A DNA stretch of 64,000 nt from Gammaproteobacteria bacterium (GTDB lineage Bacteria; Pseudomonadota; Gammaproteobacteria; Ga0077536): the NCBI GenBank assembly GCA_016209015.1, contig JACQWY010000021.1, positions 1 to 64,000 on the forward strand. The letters are read 5' to 3'. Numbering within the stretch: the stretch's first letter is position 1; each line of letters opens with the position of its first letter. The notes beneath the pieces are model-generated. The model made no database searches. It saw only the letters and a list, made by a program, of their open reading frames with translations, and was not told the DNA's origin. Positions 55,677-63,863 of this stretch are shown here, in pieces. Both the position numbers and the translations under genes were made by a program.

Positions 55677-56291
55677 ATGTCGTCCCACGATCACGAACAC
55701 GAGCATTCGCTGGTTCCCTCCGAGCCCGCCCTGCGCATCAAGGCCCTCGAATCGCTGCTCGTCGAGAAAGGCGTGCTCGATCCCGCCGCCGTCGACGAAA
55801 TCATCGACGTCTTCGAGCACCGCGTCGGACCGCGCAACGGCGCGCTCGTCGTCGCGAAGGCCTGGACGGATCCCGAATTCAGGAAACGCCTGCTCGCCGA
55901 CGGCACGGCCGCGGTGCGCGAGCTCGGCTTCCTCGGCATGCAGGGCGAGGAGGTCGTCGCGGTGGAGAACACGCAGAACGTGCACAACGTCGTCGTCTGC
56001 ACACTCTGCTCCTGCTATCCCTGGCCGCTGCTCGGTCTGCCGCCCGCCTGGTACAAGTCGCTCGCGTATCGCTCGCGGGTCGTCATCGAACCGCGCAAGG
56101 TGCTCGAGGATTTCGGCCTGAAGGTTTCCGACGACAAGGAAGTGCGGGTGTGGGACAGCAATTCCGAGGTGCGCTACATCGTGCTGCCGGAACGTCCCGC
56201 CGGTTCGGAGACGTTGAGCGAGGCCGAGCTCGCGGAGCTCGTCACGCGCGAATCGATGATCGGCACCGGCGTCGCGAAAGCGCCGGCCTGA
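55677..56291 (+). CDS. nthA: Nitrile hydratase alpha subunit, cobalt type
   Basis: A 204-residue alpha subunit that converts nitriles to amides. The metal site [11 protein letters not shown] lies at residues 107-117: C108, C111 and C113, with threonine at 109. Threonine at that place indicates the cobalt enzyme; iron enzymes have serine. The cysteines are normally oxidised to sulfinic and sulfenic forms. A histidine-rich N-terminus (HDHEHEH) may help metal handling. AAGGAG lies 8 nt before ATG 55677. It heads an operon with split beta genes, an accessory protein and a NicO transporter. Confidence 0.93.
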   Translation: MSSHDHEHEHSLVPSEPALRIKALESLLVEKGVLDPAAVDEIIDVFEHRVGPRNGALVVAKAWTDPEFRKRLLADGTAAVRELGFLGMQGEEVVAVENTQNVHNVVVCTLCSCYPWPLLGLPPAWYKSLAYRSRVVIEPRKVLEDFGLKVSDDKEVRVWDSNSEVRYIVLPERPAGSETLSEAELAELVTRESMIGTGVAKAPA

Positions 56292-56306
56292 GCAGGAGGT
56301 AGAGTC

Positions 56307-56624
56307 ATGAACGGTGTCCACGATGTCGGCGGCATGCAGTGCTTCGGCGCCGTCCTGCCCGAAGAGAACGAACCGGTCTTCCACGCCGAGTGGGAGAAGC
56401 GCGTGTTCGGCACGATGTGCCTCGCGATGATCGACGGTCATTTCAACGTCGACGAGCTGCGGCACGCGATCGAGCACATCGCGCCGGCCGAGTACTGCGC
56501 CGTGCCCTACTACGGCAAATGGCTGCGCGGCATGGAGGACCGGCTCATCGCGCACGGCGTCATCACCCGCGAAGAGCTCGAGCGCAAGTGGGCCGAGGTG
56601 CAGGGCAAAGGAGCGGCGGCATGA
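56307..56624 (+). CDS. Nitrile hydratase beta subunit, N-terminal half
   Basis: A 105-residue protein that corresponds to the first half of a usual beta subunit: MNGVHDVGGMQCFGAV, PVFHAEWEKRVFG and YCAVPYYGKWLRGMEDRLI. Its stop overlaps the start of the next gene (ATGA). The canonical beta subunit of about 220 residues is therefore encoded as two proteins, as in thiocyanate hydrolase and toyocamycin nitrile hydratase. The AGGAGG upstream is strong. Confidence 0.9.
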   Translation: MNGVHDVGGMQCFGAVLPEENEPVFHAEWEKRVFGTMCLAMIDGHFNVDELRHAIEHIAPAEYCAVPYYGKWLRGMEDRLIAHGVITREELERKWAEVQGKGAAA

Positions 56625-56986
56625 GCGTCACCAGCAAAGAGGCCGTCTGGCCGATCGTCACGTCCTCCGGCCATCTGCGCGTCGAGCTCGATCGTCCGGC
56701 GCGCTACAAGGTCGGCGATCGTGTGCTGACGAAGAACGTGAACTACCCCGCGCACACGCGCCTGCCACGCTTCGCCCGCGGCAAGATCGGCACTGTTCAC
56801 CTCGTGCACGGCGGATTCCCGTTTCCGGAGACGATGGCGCAGAGCGGCGATCCCAAACCCGAATACGTCTACAGCGTGCGCTTCGAGGCGCGCGAGCTGT
56901 GGGGGGCGGAGGGCTCGCCGAAGGACGCCGTGTACGTCGACATGTGGGACAGCTACATCGAGCCCGCGCCGGAGACCGGCCGATGA
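56621..56986 (+). CDS. Nitrile hydratase beta subunit, C-terminal half
   Basis: A 121-residue protein equal to the second half of the beta subunit. Characteristic features are ARYKVGDRVLTKNVNYPAHTRLP, YARGKIGTV-like FARGKIGTVHLVHGGFPFPE, and YSVRFEARELWG then DAVYVDMWDSYIEP. It contacts the alpha subunit in the enzyme. The start and stop both overlap neighbouring genes by 4 bp, which argues for strict co-translation and against an accidental frameshift. Confidence 0.9.
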   Translation: MSVTSKEAVWPIVTSSGHLRVELDRPARYKVGDRVLTKNVNYPAHTRLPRFARGKIGTVHLVHGGFPFPETMAQSGDPKPEYVYSVRFEARELWGAEGSPKDAVYVDMWDSYIEPAPETGR

Positions 56987-57456
56987 CCGGCGCCGACGAT
57001 CTCGCGGCGGCGAAAGTGCTCGCCGAGATCGCCGCTGAAGCGGGCGGCGAGCCGATGTTCGAACAGCCCTGGCACGCCCAGGCCTTCGCGATGACCATGC
57101 ATCTCGCGAAGCGCGGCGTGTTCGACTGGGACGAATGGGTCGGGGCCTTCATCCCCGAGGTGCGCGAGCATCCGCAGGCCGAGGGCGAGGACGTGAACGC
57201 CGCGTATTTCAGGCAGTGGCTCGCCGCGCTCGAGAAGCTGCTCGCGGCGCGCGGCCTGTGCACGCCGGACGGCATCGACGATTACGCCGCGACCTGGCGT
57301 CGCGCCTACCTCAACACCGCGCACGGCGATCCGGTCGAATTCTCGGCCGGGCGGCGGCCGGTGGGCGAGCACGGCGAGCACACGCACGAACACTTCCACG
57401 ATCCCCGGTCGCGCGAGCGGACGCCCGTCGCGGTCTCGCCGCGCAGCGGCACCTGA
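56983..57456 (+). CDS. Nitrile hydratase accessory protein (activator)
   Basis: A 157-residue protein. PMFEQPWHAQAFAMTMHLAKRGVFDWDEWVGAFIPEV is the typical start of the nitrile hydratase accessory family, related to the beta N-terminal domain. AYFRQWLAALEKLLAARG and YAATWRRAYLNTAHGDPVEF follow. The C-terminus is rich in histidine and acidic residues (HGEHTHEHFHD), a likely metal-binding tail. In cobalt enzymes such proteins insert Co into the alpha subunit. Its start overlaps the beta C-terminal gene by 4 bp. Confidence 0.9.
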   Translation: MTGADDLAAAKVLAEIAAEAGGEPMFEQPWHAQAFAMTMHLAKRGVFDWDEWVGAFIPEVREHPQAEGEDVNAAYFRQWLAALEKLLAARGLCTPDGIDDYAATWRRAYLNTAHGDPVEFSAGRRPVGEHGEHTHEHFHDPRSRERTPVAVSPRSGT

Positions 57457-57494
57457 ACCGGAGAACACGGTGTGATGGGGGAGTCCAGAACCCC

Positions 57495-58544
57495 ATGAGT
57501 GACGCGTGCGTGCCGTCGGCGCTGCGCGCCCGCCTCGTCACGCTCTACGCGATCCTCGCCGTCGCGAACATCGCGACGTGGCTGTGGGCGCTCTTCGCAT
57601 TCGCGGGCCAGCCCGCGCTGCTCGGCACCGCGGCACTCGCTTACGGCCTCGGTCTCCGGCATGCGGTCGATGCCGATCACATCGCGGCGATCGACAACGT
57701 CACGCGCAGGCTCATGCAGCAGCGCCGCGAAGCGCTCACCGCGGGCTTCTGGTTCTCGCTCGGTCACTCGAGCGTCGTGCTGCTCCTCACCGTCGTCTTC
57801 GCGCTCGGCGCGGGCGGCTTCGGCCAGCGCTTCGAGAGCGTCGAGGACTGGGGCGGTCTCGCCGGCACCGGCATCTCGGCCGCGTTCCTGCTCGGCATCG
57901 CCGCGGTCAACGTCGTCATCCTGCGCGAGGTGTGGACCGCGTTCCAGGCCGTGCGTCGCGGTGAACGGCCGGCGTTCGCGGCCGACGTCGCGTTCGCGGG
58001 CGGCGCGGCGACGCGCTTCCTCGGCGGCCTCTTCCGTCTCATCGGGCGGAGCCGGCACATGTATCCGCTCGGCATTCTCTTCGGGCTCGGCTTCGAGACC
58101 GCCTCCGAGGTCGGGCTGATCGGCGTCTCGGCCGTTGCGGCCGCGAAAGGGCTCGCGGTGTGGAACATCCTCGTCTTCCCCGCGCTGTTCGCCGCGGGCA
58201 TGTCGCTCATCGACACCACCGACGGTGCGCTCATGCTCGGCGCCTACGGCTGGGCCTTCGTGAAGCCGGTGCGCAAGCTCTACTACAACCTCGCGATCAC
58301 GGCGGCGTCCGTCGCCGTCGCGCTCGTCGTCGGCGGGCTCGAAGCGCTCGCGCTGCTCGGCGATCGCCTGCGCCTCGACGGTCGCTTCTGGGACGGCATC
58401 GCCGCGCTGAACGCCCAGGTCGGGCTCATCGGCTACGCGGCGATCGCGTTCTTCATCCTGAGCTGGGGGATTGCGGTCGTCGTCTATCGCGTGAAGCGGT
58501 TCGACGAGCTCGAAGCCGAATTCGCGCCTGCGCAATCTTCGTAG
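57495..58544 (+). CDS. NicO/HoxN-family nickel/cobalt transporter
   Basis: A 349-residue membrane protein with about eight helices. The signature LGLRHAVDADHIAAIDNVTR (HX4DH) near residues 51-70 defines the NiCoT family, and FSLGHSSVVLLLTVV and GFETASEVGLIG follow. Nearness to a cobalt-type nitrile hydratase points to Co2+ uptake, as with NhlF in Rhodococcus. The cobalt would also serve B12 for the mutase 1 kb on. ATG 57495 is 38 nt after the accessory gene. Confidence 0.92.
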   Translation: MSDACVPSALRARLVTLYAILAVANIATWLWALFAFAGQPALLGTAALAYGLGLRHAVDADHIAAIDNVTRRLMQQRREALTAGFWFSLGHSSVVLLLTVVFALGAGGFGQRFESVEDWGGLAGTGISAAFLLGIAAVNVVILREVWTAFQAVRRGERPAFAADVAFAGGAATRFLGGLFRLIGRSRHMYPLGILFGLGFETASEVGLIGVSAVAAAKGLAVWNILVFPALFAAGMSLIDTTDGALMLGAYGWAFVKPVRKLYYNLAITAASVAVALVVGGLEALALLGDRLRLDGRFWDGIAALNAQVGLIGYAAIAFFILSWGIAVVVYRVKRFDELEAEFAPAQSS

Positions 58545-58548
58545 GATA

Positions 58549-58577
58549 CCGACGCAGGAGGCGCATCGATCGCGGTC
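58549..58577. repeat. 29-bp dispersed repeat, second copy
   Basis: Identical over 29 bases to 28485-28513, and both are preceded by TAGGAT. It begins just after the NicO stop codon. It has the look of a REP-type hairpin. Confidence 0.85.
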
Positions 58578-58625
58578 ATCGGGATCAGGGGCCGGATCCT
58601 GCCTCCGAGCCCGGTCCCTCGAACG

Positions 58626-58844
58626 TCACTGGGCCGCCGGGAACTTCGGCGAACGCTTCTCGCGCGAGGCGGCCATACCTTCGGGCGCGTCCTCGGAGAG
58701 GAAGCACTGCATGCCGGGTGCGAGCGGGTTGTCGCAGATGGGCCCGGCGAGGCGCCTCCAGTCGTCGGGCGATTTCTCCGTGTAGCGGATCGCGGGCTGG
58801 CGGCCCTTCGCGAGCTTGTCGGCGTCGGCGATCGCCTTCGTCAA
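58626..58844 (-). pseudogene. C-terminal fragment of an enoyl-CoA hydratase/isomerase
   Basis: About 70 residues read DPDDWRRLAGPICDNPL-like sequence and end with FLSEDAPEGMAASREKRSPKFPAAQ. The close (EDAxEGxAAxxEKRxPxF) is typical of crotonase C-termini. Nothing of the N-terminal 180 residues is present; upstream sequence runs into the mutase genes. It is most likely a decayed leftover. A free-standing small protein cannot be excluded. Confidence 0.6.
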
Positions 58845-58871
58845 TCGAGAGTGAACGCGGCAGCGCCGCGT

Positions 58872-59249
58872 TCAACCCGCCGCCGTCAAGCGCTGCGCCG
58901 CCGCCACGATCTCGCCGAGCGCAGAGCCCGGCGGATAGACCTCGATGCCCTGGCGTTCGAGCTCCTTCTTCATCCACGGCGCAATCGCGCCGCCGGCGAA
59001 GACCGGCAGACCGGGCCGCTGCTCGCGCACGGCGCTCACGATGCGTTCGACGATCTCGACGCGGCCGCCGACGTTCAGCCCGAGCAGATCGACGTCCTCG
59101 TCGACCGCGGCGCGCGCGATCTCGGTATCGACCGCCATGCCGGCCATGATCACCTCGAAGCCGGCGTCGCGCAGTGCGCGGGCCACCATCGAGAGGCCGC
59201 GCCAGTGGCCGTCGAGCGCGGTCTTCGCGAGCAGGATGCGTTTCGTCAT
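58872..59249 (-). CDS. B12-binding subunit of an acyl-CoA mutase
   Basis: A 125-residue cobalamin-binding protein. LAKTALDGHWRGLSMVARAL carries the DxHxxG motif whose histidine coordinates cobalt from below. The rest of the Rossmann-like fold shows DLLGLNVGGRVEIVERIV and VFAGGAIAPWMKKELERQG. It corresponds to the C-terminal domain of methylmalonyl-CoA mutase, encoded here as a separate gene. It begins 9 nt after the mutase large-subunit gene, so both form one operon. Confidence 0.9.
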   Translation of the reverse strand: MTKRILLAKTALDGHWRGLSMVARALRDAGFEVIMAGMAVDTEIARAAVDEDVDLLGLNVGGRVEIVERIVSAVREQRPGLPVFAGGAIAPWMKKELERQGIEVYPPGSALGEIVAAAQRLTAAG

Positions 59250-59258
59250 GTGCTCTCC

Positions 59259-60887
59259 TCAGGCGCGGATGGGCGTGGCCCAGTCGCCGTAGACTTCCCG
59301 GAACACCGCGCCGATCTCGCCGAGTGTCGCATCGGCGTCGACGGCGGCCATCATCGCCGGCATGAGATTGTCCATGCCGCGGCACGTCTGCTCGAGATCG
59401 CGCAAGGCACGCGCAGTCGCCTTTCCGTTCCGCTGCCGGCGCAACTGCTCGAGCCGCTGCATCGCACGCTCCCAGGCGTCCGAGCTGCCTTTGAAGCCGT
59501 CGACCTCGTGCGGACTGATGTCGGTCGTGAAATCGGTCTCGCCGACGACGATGCGCCCGCCGGCTTCCCGCGCCTGCATGAGCTCGAACTGGTTGCGATG
59601 CGCGACTTCGTGCAGCCAGCCGGAATCGAGCGTCGCGAGAAAGCCGCCGCGCTGCTGGATTTCCTCGAAGAAAGCCCAGCCGCGCTCCTCGAGCTCGGCA
59701 CCGAGCTTCTCGAGATAGAAGGAGCCGCCGAGCGGATCGACGACCGCGGTCAGGTTCGTCTCGTGCTGGAGAATCTGCTGGATCCTCACCGACATCTGGT
59801 GCGCATGCTCGCTCGGAATGGAGAGCGCCTCGTCATAGCCCGAGACGCCGAGCGACTGCACGCCGCCGAGCACGGCGGCGAGACCCATCAGGGTGCCGCG
59901 CACGATGTTGTTCAGCGGCTGCGCATAGGTCATCGAGGATCCCGCCGTCACCACGTGGATGCGGAGCTGCGCGGCCCGCGGGTCCGTCACGCCGTAGCGG
60001 TTCTCGAGCAGGTCCGCCCACATCTTGCGCGAAATGCGCAGCTTCGCGATCTCTTCGAACAGATCCATGCTGACGCGGAAGCTGATACCGCCGACGCCGC
60101 GCGCGGCGACTTCCATCGGTACGCGTCCGCGGCGCCGCACTTCGTCCAGATATTCCACCGCGTTCGCGAACAGCGCGCCGAGCTCCTCGTAGGCGTTCAG
60201 TCCGGTGTCCGCGCCGTTGTAGGCGGCGATCGACACCGGCACCCAGCGCGGCAGGTGGGCGCTGCAGAATTCGATGATGTCGGCGTTGAAGCGCAGCCCC
60301 GGGCGCGTCGGGATCTGCTGCTTCGTCACGCAACCGAGGTAGGTGAGGAAGTAATCGCTCTGCCCGGTGCCCGCGAGCTTCCCGAGATCGAGGCCACGCC
60401 GTTTCGCGACGGTCCAGAAGCAGGACAGCGCGAACGGCGCGTGCTGTACGACACCGCCGCCGGCGTGCGAATAGGTCTTATCGATCGGGATGCCGTCGAG
60501 CACGGTCTCGAAGTCGCGCACGCCCATGATCACCGCGCCGGTGAGGCCCACGTCCTCGCGGCGCGCCACGACCGAGGGATGGTCGACGTCGTAGAGGTGA
60601 TCGGCGGTATTGCGATCGTGTTCCATGATGAAGCCGTGCTCGCCCTGCGAGAGCAGGAACTTGATGCGCTCGCATTCGTCCTCGGGATTGCCGAAGCCCG
60701 AGAGCTGGAAGATGCGCCACGGCCGCTCGCGATACATGCCGGGATAAGTCCCCCGCAGGTAGGGTGCGCGACCGGGGCCCGCGGCGAGCGCCTCGCGGAT
60801 CGCGGGCGGCACGTCGTCGGCCGTGTAGAGCGGGGCGATGTCGATGCCGGAAACGGTCTTGCGCTCGCGCGCCGCGTGATCGCTCAT
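59259..60887 (-). CDS. Acyl-CoA mutase large subunit, atypical active site
   Basis: A 542-residue TIM-barrel subunit of the methylmalonyl-CoA mutase family. Family marks include RGTYPGMYRERPWRIFQLSGF, FETVLDGIPIDKT, GTGQSDYFLTYLG, ARGVGGISFRVSMDLFEEIAKLR and VVDPLGGSFYLEKL. Compared by eye with Propionibacterium MCM, Tyr89 aligns with L62 (FQLSGF) and His244 with N224 (AYNGADTG); Arg207 appears kept as R199. Both changed residues are central to methylmalonyl-CoA mutase. The substrate is thus likely not methylmalonyl-CoA; a branched or other acyl-CoA is possible. GGAGGACTC precedes ATG 60887. The cobalamin subunit follows. Confidence 0.85.
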   Translation of the reverse strand: MSDHAARERKTVSGIDIAPLYTADDVPPAIREALAAGPGRAPYLRGTYPGMYRERPWRIFQLSGFGNPEDECERIKFLLSQGEHGFIMEHDRNTADHLYDVDHPSVVARREDVGLTGAVIMGVRDFETVLDGIPIDKTYSHAGGGVVQHAPFALSCFWTVAKRRGLDLGKLAGTGQSDYFLTYLGCVTKQQIPTRPGLRFNADIIEFCSAHLPRWVPVSIAAYNGADTGLNAYEELGALFANAVEYLDEVRRRGRVPMEVAARGVGGISFRVSMDLFEEIAKLRISRKMWADLLENRYGVTDPRAAQLRIHVVTAGSSMTYAQPLNNIVRGTLMGLAAVLGGVQSLGVSGYDEALSIPSEHAHQMSVRIQQILQHETNLTAVVDPLGGSFYLEKLGAELEERGWAFFEEIQQRGGFLATLDSGWLHEVAHRNQFELMQAREAGGRIVVGETDFTTDISPHEVDGFKGSSDAWERAMQRLEQLRRQRNGKATARALRDLEQTCRGMDNLMPAMMAAVDADATLGEIGAVFREVYGDWATPIRA

Positions 60888-60980
60888 CGGGAGTCCTCCG
60901 TCGGGGCGGCGCGACAGGACGGGACGGGCGCCGCGTTGCTGGGTGAGCCAGCCGGGCGGAGGAGAAGAATCGGGGAGAGG

Positions 60981-61016
60981 CCGCACCGGCAGCTCAATTC
61001 TCGCCTGCCGGTGCGG
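60981..61016. other. Perfect 12-bp hairpin between mutase and dikinase genes
   Basis: CCGCACCGGCAG pairs with CTGCCGGTGCGG around a 12-base loop. It lies between the ppdK stop and the mutase start, both on the minus strand. No T tract follows, so it is not a classic terminator. It may protect mRNA ends or attenuate transcription. Confidence 0.6.
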
Positions 61017-61061
61017 GTAGCTGTCTTTGACGGGGATCAATTCCCCGCGGGCTTCGCGGCC

Positions 61062-63863
61062 TCAGTTCGTCGTGGTCACCTTCGCGCCGGCGGCATCCGC
61101 GAGCGCCGCCTGCGCCGCGGCGAGGCGGGCGATCGGCACGCGCGGGCCGGAGCAGGAGACATAGTTCAGACCGATCTGGTGGCAGAAGTGGATCGATTCC
61201 GGATGTCCGCCGTGCTCGCCGCAGATGCCGATCTTGAGATCCTCGCGCGTCGAACGGCCGCGCTCGACGGCGATCTTCATCACTTCGCCGACGCCTTTCG
61301 TGTCGAGCACCTCGAACGGGTTGTCCTCGAGGATTCCGGACTCGGTGTAGGCCGGGAGGAACTTGTTCTCCGCGTCCTCGCGCGAGAACGAGAACGTCGC
61401 CTGTGTGAGGTCGTTCGTGCCGAAGGAGAAGAACTCGGCGATTTCCGCCATGCGGCCCGCGCGCATGCAGGCGCGCACGACCTCGAGCATGCTGCCGAAC
61501 TTGAACTGCACTTCGATTCCGTGCGTGAGCGCGACGATCTTGTGAGCGCGTTCGACGTAGCTCTTGATGCGGCCGAGCTCCTCCACCGTCGCGACCTGCG
61601 GCACCATGATTTCCGGATGCACCTCGATGCCTTCCTTCGCGCAGAGCGCAGCGGCTTCCAGCACGGCCTGGATCTGCATCGAATAGATTTCAGGATACGT
61701 GATGCCGAGGCGCACGCCACGATGGCCGAGCATCGGATTCACTTCGGCGAGCGCGCGCACTTTGCGCAGCGTCTTCTCCTTCTTCGAGATGACGTCGTCC
61801 TCGAGGTGCGATTCCTTGAAGACCGTCAGGCTCTCGTTCATGCGGTTCAGGCCGTCAGCGTACTTCTGGTAGAGCGCGGGGTTCAGCAGCTTCAGCGTGT
61901 CCGGGAGCTCCTCGATGCCCTTGATGGTGTCGCGCAGATGGCGCAGGTGCGTGATCTCCATTTCGAGCTGCGCCGCCGTCGGCAGGAACTCGTGCATCGG
62001 CGGATCGAGCAGCCGCACCGTGACCGGCAGGCCCTTCATGGCCTTGAAGATGCCCTTGAAGTCGTTGCGCTGAATCGGCAGCAGGCGGTCGAGCGCGTGC
62101 TGACGATCCTCGGGCGTCTCGGCCAGGATCATCTCCTGCACGATCGGCAGGCGATCCGTGCTGTTGAACATGCGCTCGGTACGGCACAGGCCGATGCCCT
62201 TCGCGCCGAAGCCGCGCGCACGCGCCGCGTCGTTCGGGGTGTCGGCGTTCGCGCGCACTTCGAGGCGCGCGACCTCGTCTGCCCACGCGAGCAGGATGTT
62301 GAGTTCTTCGGAGAAATCGGGCTCGACGGTCGGCACCTCACCCGCGTAGACGTCGCCCGTGCTGCCGTCGATCGTGATCACGTCGCCCTCGTGCAGGGTC
62401 GTGTCGCCGATGTAGGCCTTGCGGTGCATGTCGTCGATGTGGATCGCTTCGCAGCCCGAGACGCAGGGCTTGCCCATGCCGCGCGCGACGACTGCCGCGT
62501 GCGAGGTCTTGCCGCCGCGGCTCGTCAGCACGCCCTGGGCGTGGAAGAAGCCGTGGATGTCCTCGGGCTTCGTCTCCTCGCGGACGAGGATGACCTTGTC
62601 GCCGCCCTTGCCGCGCATCTCCGCGCTGTCGGCATCGAAGACGATCTTGCCGGAGGCCGCGCCCGGCGAGGCCGGCAGGCCCTGCGCGAGCGATTTGCCG
62701 CGGAAGTTCGGCGCGAGCTGCGGCACGAGCAGTTGCTCGAGCATCTTCGGTTCGATGCGCGTCAGCGCCTTCTCGCGGCCGATGAGCCCTTCGTTGCACA
62801 TCTCGACGGACGTGCGCACCATCGCGCGGGCATTCATCTTGCCGTTGCGGGTCTGCAGGCAGTAGAGACGGCCCTTCTCGATCGTGAACTCGAAGTCCTG
62901 CACCTCGCTGTAGTGCGATTCGAGACGCTGATGGAGCTCGACGAGCTGGCGATAGATTTCGGGCATCTCGACCGCCATCTCGGCGATCGGCTTCGGCGTA
63001 CGGATGCCGGCGACGACGTCCTCGCCCTGCGCGTTCGTGAGGTATTCGCCGTAAATCTGGTTCTCGCCCGTGCCCGGATTGCGCGTGAAGCCCACGCCCG
63101 TGCCGGAATCGTTGCCCATGTTCCCGAAGACCATCGTCACGACGTTCACGGCCGTGCCGTTCGCCTGCTTCGGGGTGATCCTGAACTGGCGGCGGTAATC
63201 GATCGCGCGCTTGCCGTTCCAGGAGCGGAACACGGCCTTGATCGAAATCTCGAGCTGCTCCATCGGATCCTGCGGAAACGGCCGGCCGGAATGCGTCTGC
63301 ACGATCGCGAGGAATTCCTTGACGAGCTCCTTCAGGTGCTCGGCTTTCAGATCGACGTCCTGGCGCGCGCCGTGATTCGCCTTGATCTCGGCCATCTTCG
63401 CGTCGAAATGCTCGTCGGCGATGTTCAGCGCGATCTTGCCGAAGAGCTGGATGAAGCGGCGGTAGGCGTCGTAGGCGAAACGTTCGTTCTTCGTCTGCTT
63501 GACGAGGCCTTTCAGCGATTCGTCGTTGAGACCGAGATTCAGAATCGTGTCCATCATGCCCGGCATCGACATCGCGGAGCCGGAGCGCACGGACACGAGC
63601 AGGGGATTGTCCGCGGAGCCGAAGCCCTTGCCGGTCGCCTTCTCGAGCTGCGTCATGTGCTGCTTCGTCTCGTCCCACAAGCCGTCGGGCAGACTGCCCT
63701 TCTCGAGGAACGCGAGGCAGGCGTCGGTCGTGATCGTGAAGCCCGGCGGTACGTTCAGCCCGATTTGCGTCATCTCGCAGAGATTCGCGCCCTTGCCGCC
63801 CAACAACATCTTGTTCTTGCCGTCACCTTCCGCGAAGGCGTAGACGTACTTGCGAGCGGCCAT
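61062..63863 (-). CDS. ppdK: Pyruvate, phosphate dikinase
   Basis: A 933-residue enzyme interconverting pyruvate, ATP and Pi with PEP, AMP and PPi. The nucleotide-binding domain begins LLGGKGANLCEMTQIGLNVPPGFTI and has SVRSGSAMSMPGMMDTILNLG. The phospho-histidine domain is LTSRGGKTSHAAVVARGMGKPCVSG near residues 455-480. The PEP/pyruvate barrel shows GLCRTERMF, LGHRGVRLGITYPEI, FFSFGTNDLTQ and a catalytic cysteine region GICGEHGGHP. Length and motifs are normal. ATG 63863 has GAGGAG just upstream. It links PEP and pyruvate pools, so it could supply gluconeogenesis from acyl-CoA carbon. The operon link to the mutase is uncertain because of the 174-nt gap. Confidence 0.95.
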   Translation of the reverse strand: MAARKYVYAFAEGDGKNKMLLGGKGANLCEMTQIGLNVPPGFTITTDACLAFLEKGSLPDGLWDETKQHMTQLEKATGKGFGSADNPLLVSVRSGSAMSMPGMMDTILNLGLNDESLKGLVKQTKNERFAYDAYRRFIQLFGKIALNIADEHFDAKMAEIKANHGARQDVDLKAEHLKELVKEFLAIVQTHSGRPFPQDPMEQLEISIKAVFRSWNGKRAIDYRRQFRITPKQANGTAVNVVTMVFGNMGNDSGTGVGFTRNPGTGENQIYGEYLTNAQGEDVVAGIRTPKPIAEMAVEMPEIYRQLVELHQRLESHYSEVQDFEFTIEKGRLYCLQTRNGKMNARAMVRTSVEMCNEGLIGREKALTRIEPKMLEQLLVPQLAPNFRGKSLAQGLPASPGAASGKIVFDADSAEMRGKGGDKVILVREETKPEDIHGFFHAQGVLTSRGGKTSHAAVVARGMGKPCVSGCEAIHIDDMHRKAYIGDTTLHEGDVITIDGSTGDVYAGEVPTVEPDFSEELNILLAWADEVARLEVRANADTPNDAARARGFGAKGIGLCRTERMFNSTDRLPIVQEMILAETPEDRQHALDRLLPIQRNDFKGIFKAMKGLPVTVRLLDPPMHEFLPTAAQLEMEITHLRHLRDTIKGIEELPDTLKLLNPALYQKYADGLNRMNESLTVFKESHLEDDVISKKEKTLRKVRALAEVNPMLGHRGVRLGITYPEIYSMQIQAVLEAAALCAKEGIEVHPEIMVPQVATVEELGRIKSYVERAHKIVALTHGIEVQFKFGSMLEVVRACMRAGRMAEIAEFFSFGTNDLTQATFSFSREDAENKFLPAYTESGILEDNPFEVLDTKGVGEVMKIAVERGRSTREDLKIGICGEHGGHPESIHFCHQIGLNYVSCSGPRVPIARLAAAQAALADAAGAKVTTTN

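Noticed and set aside
57457-57494. A cobalt or cobalamin riboswitch before the NicO gene
   Set aside because: The gap is only 38 bases and consists of a plain ribosome-binding region.
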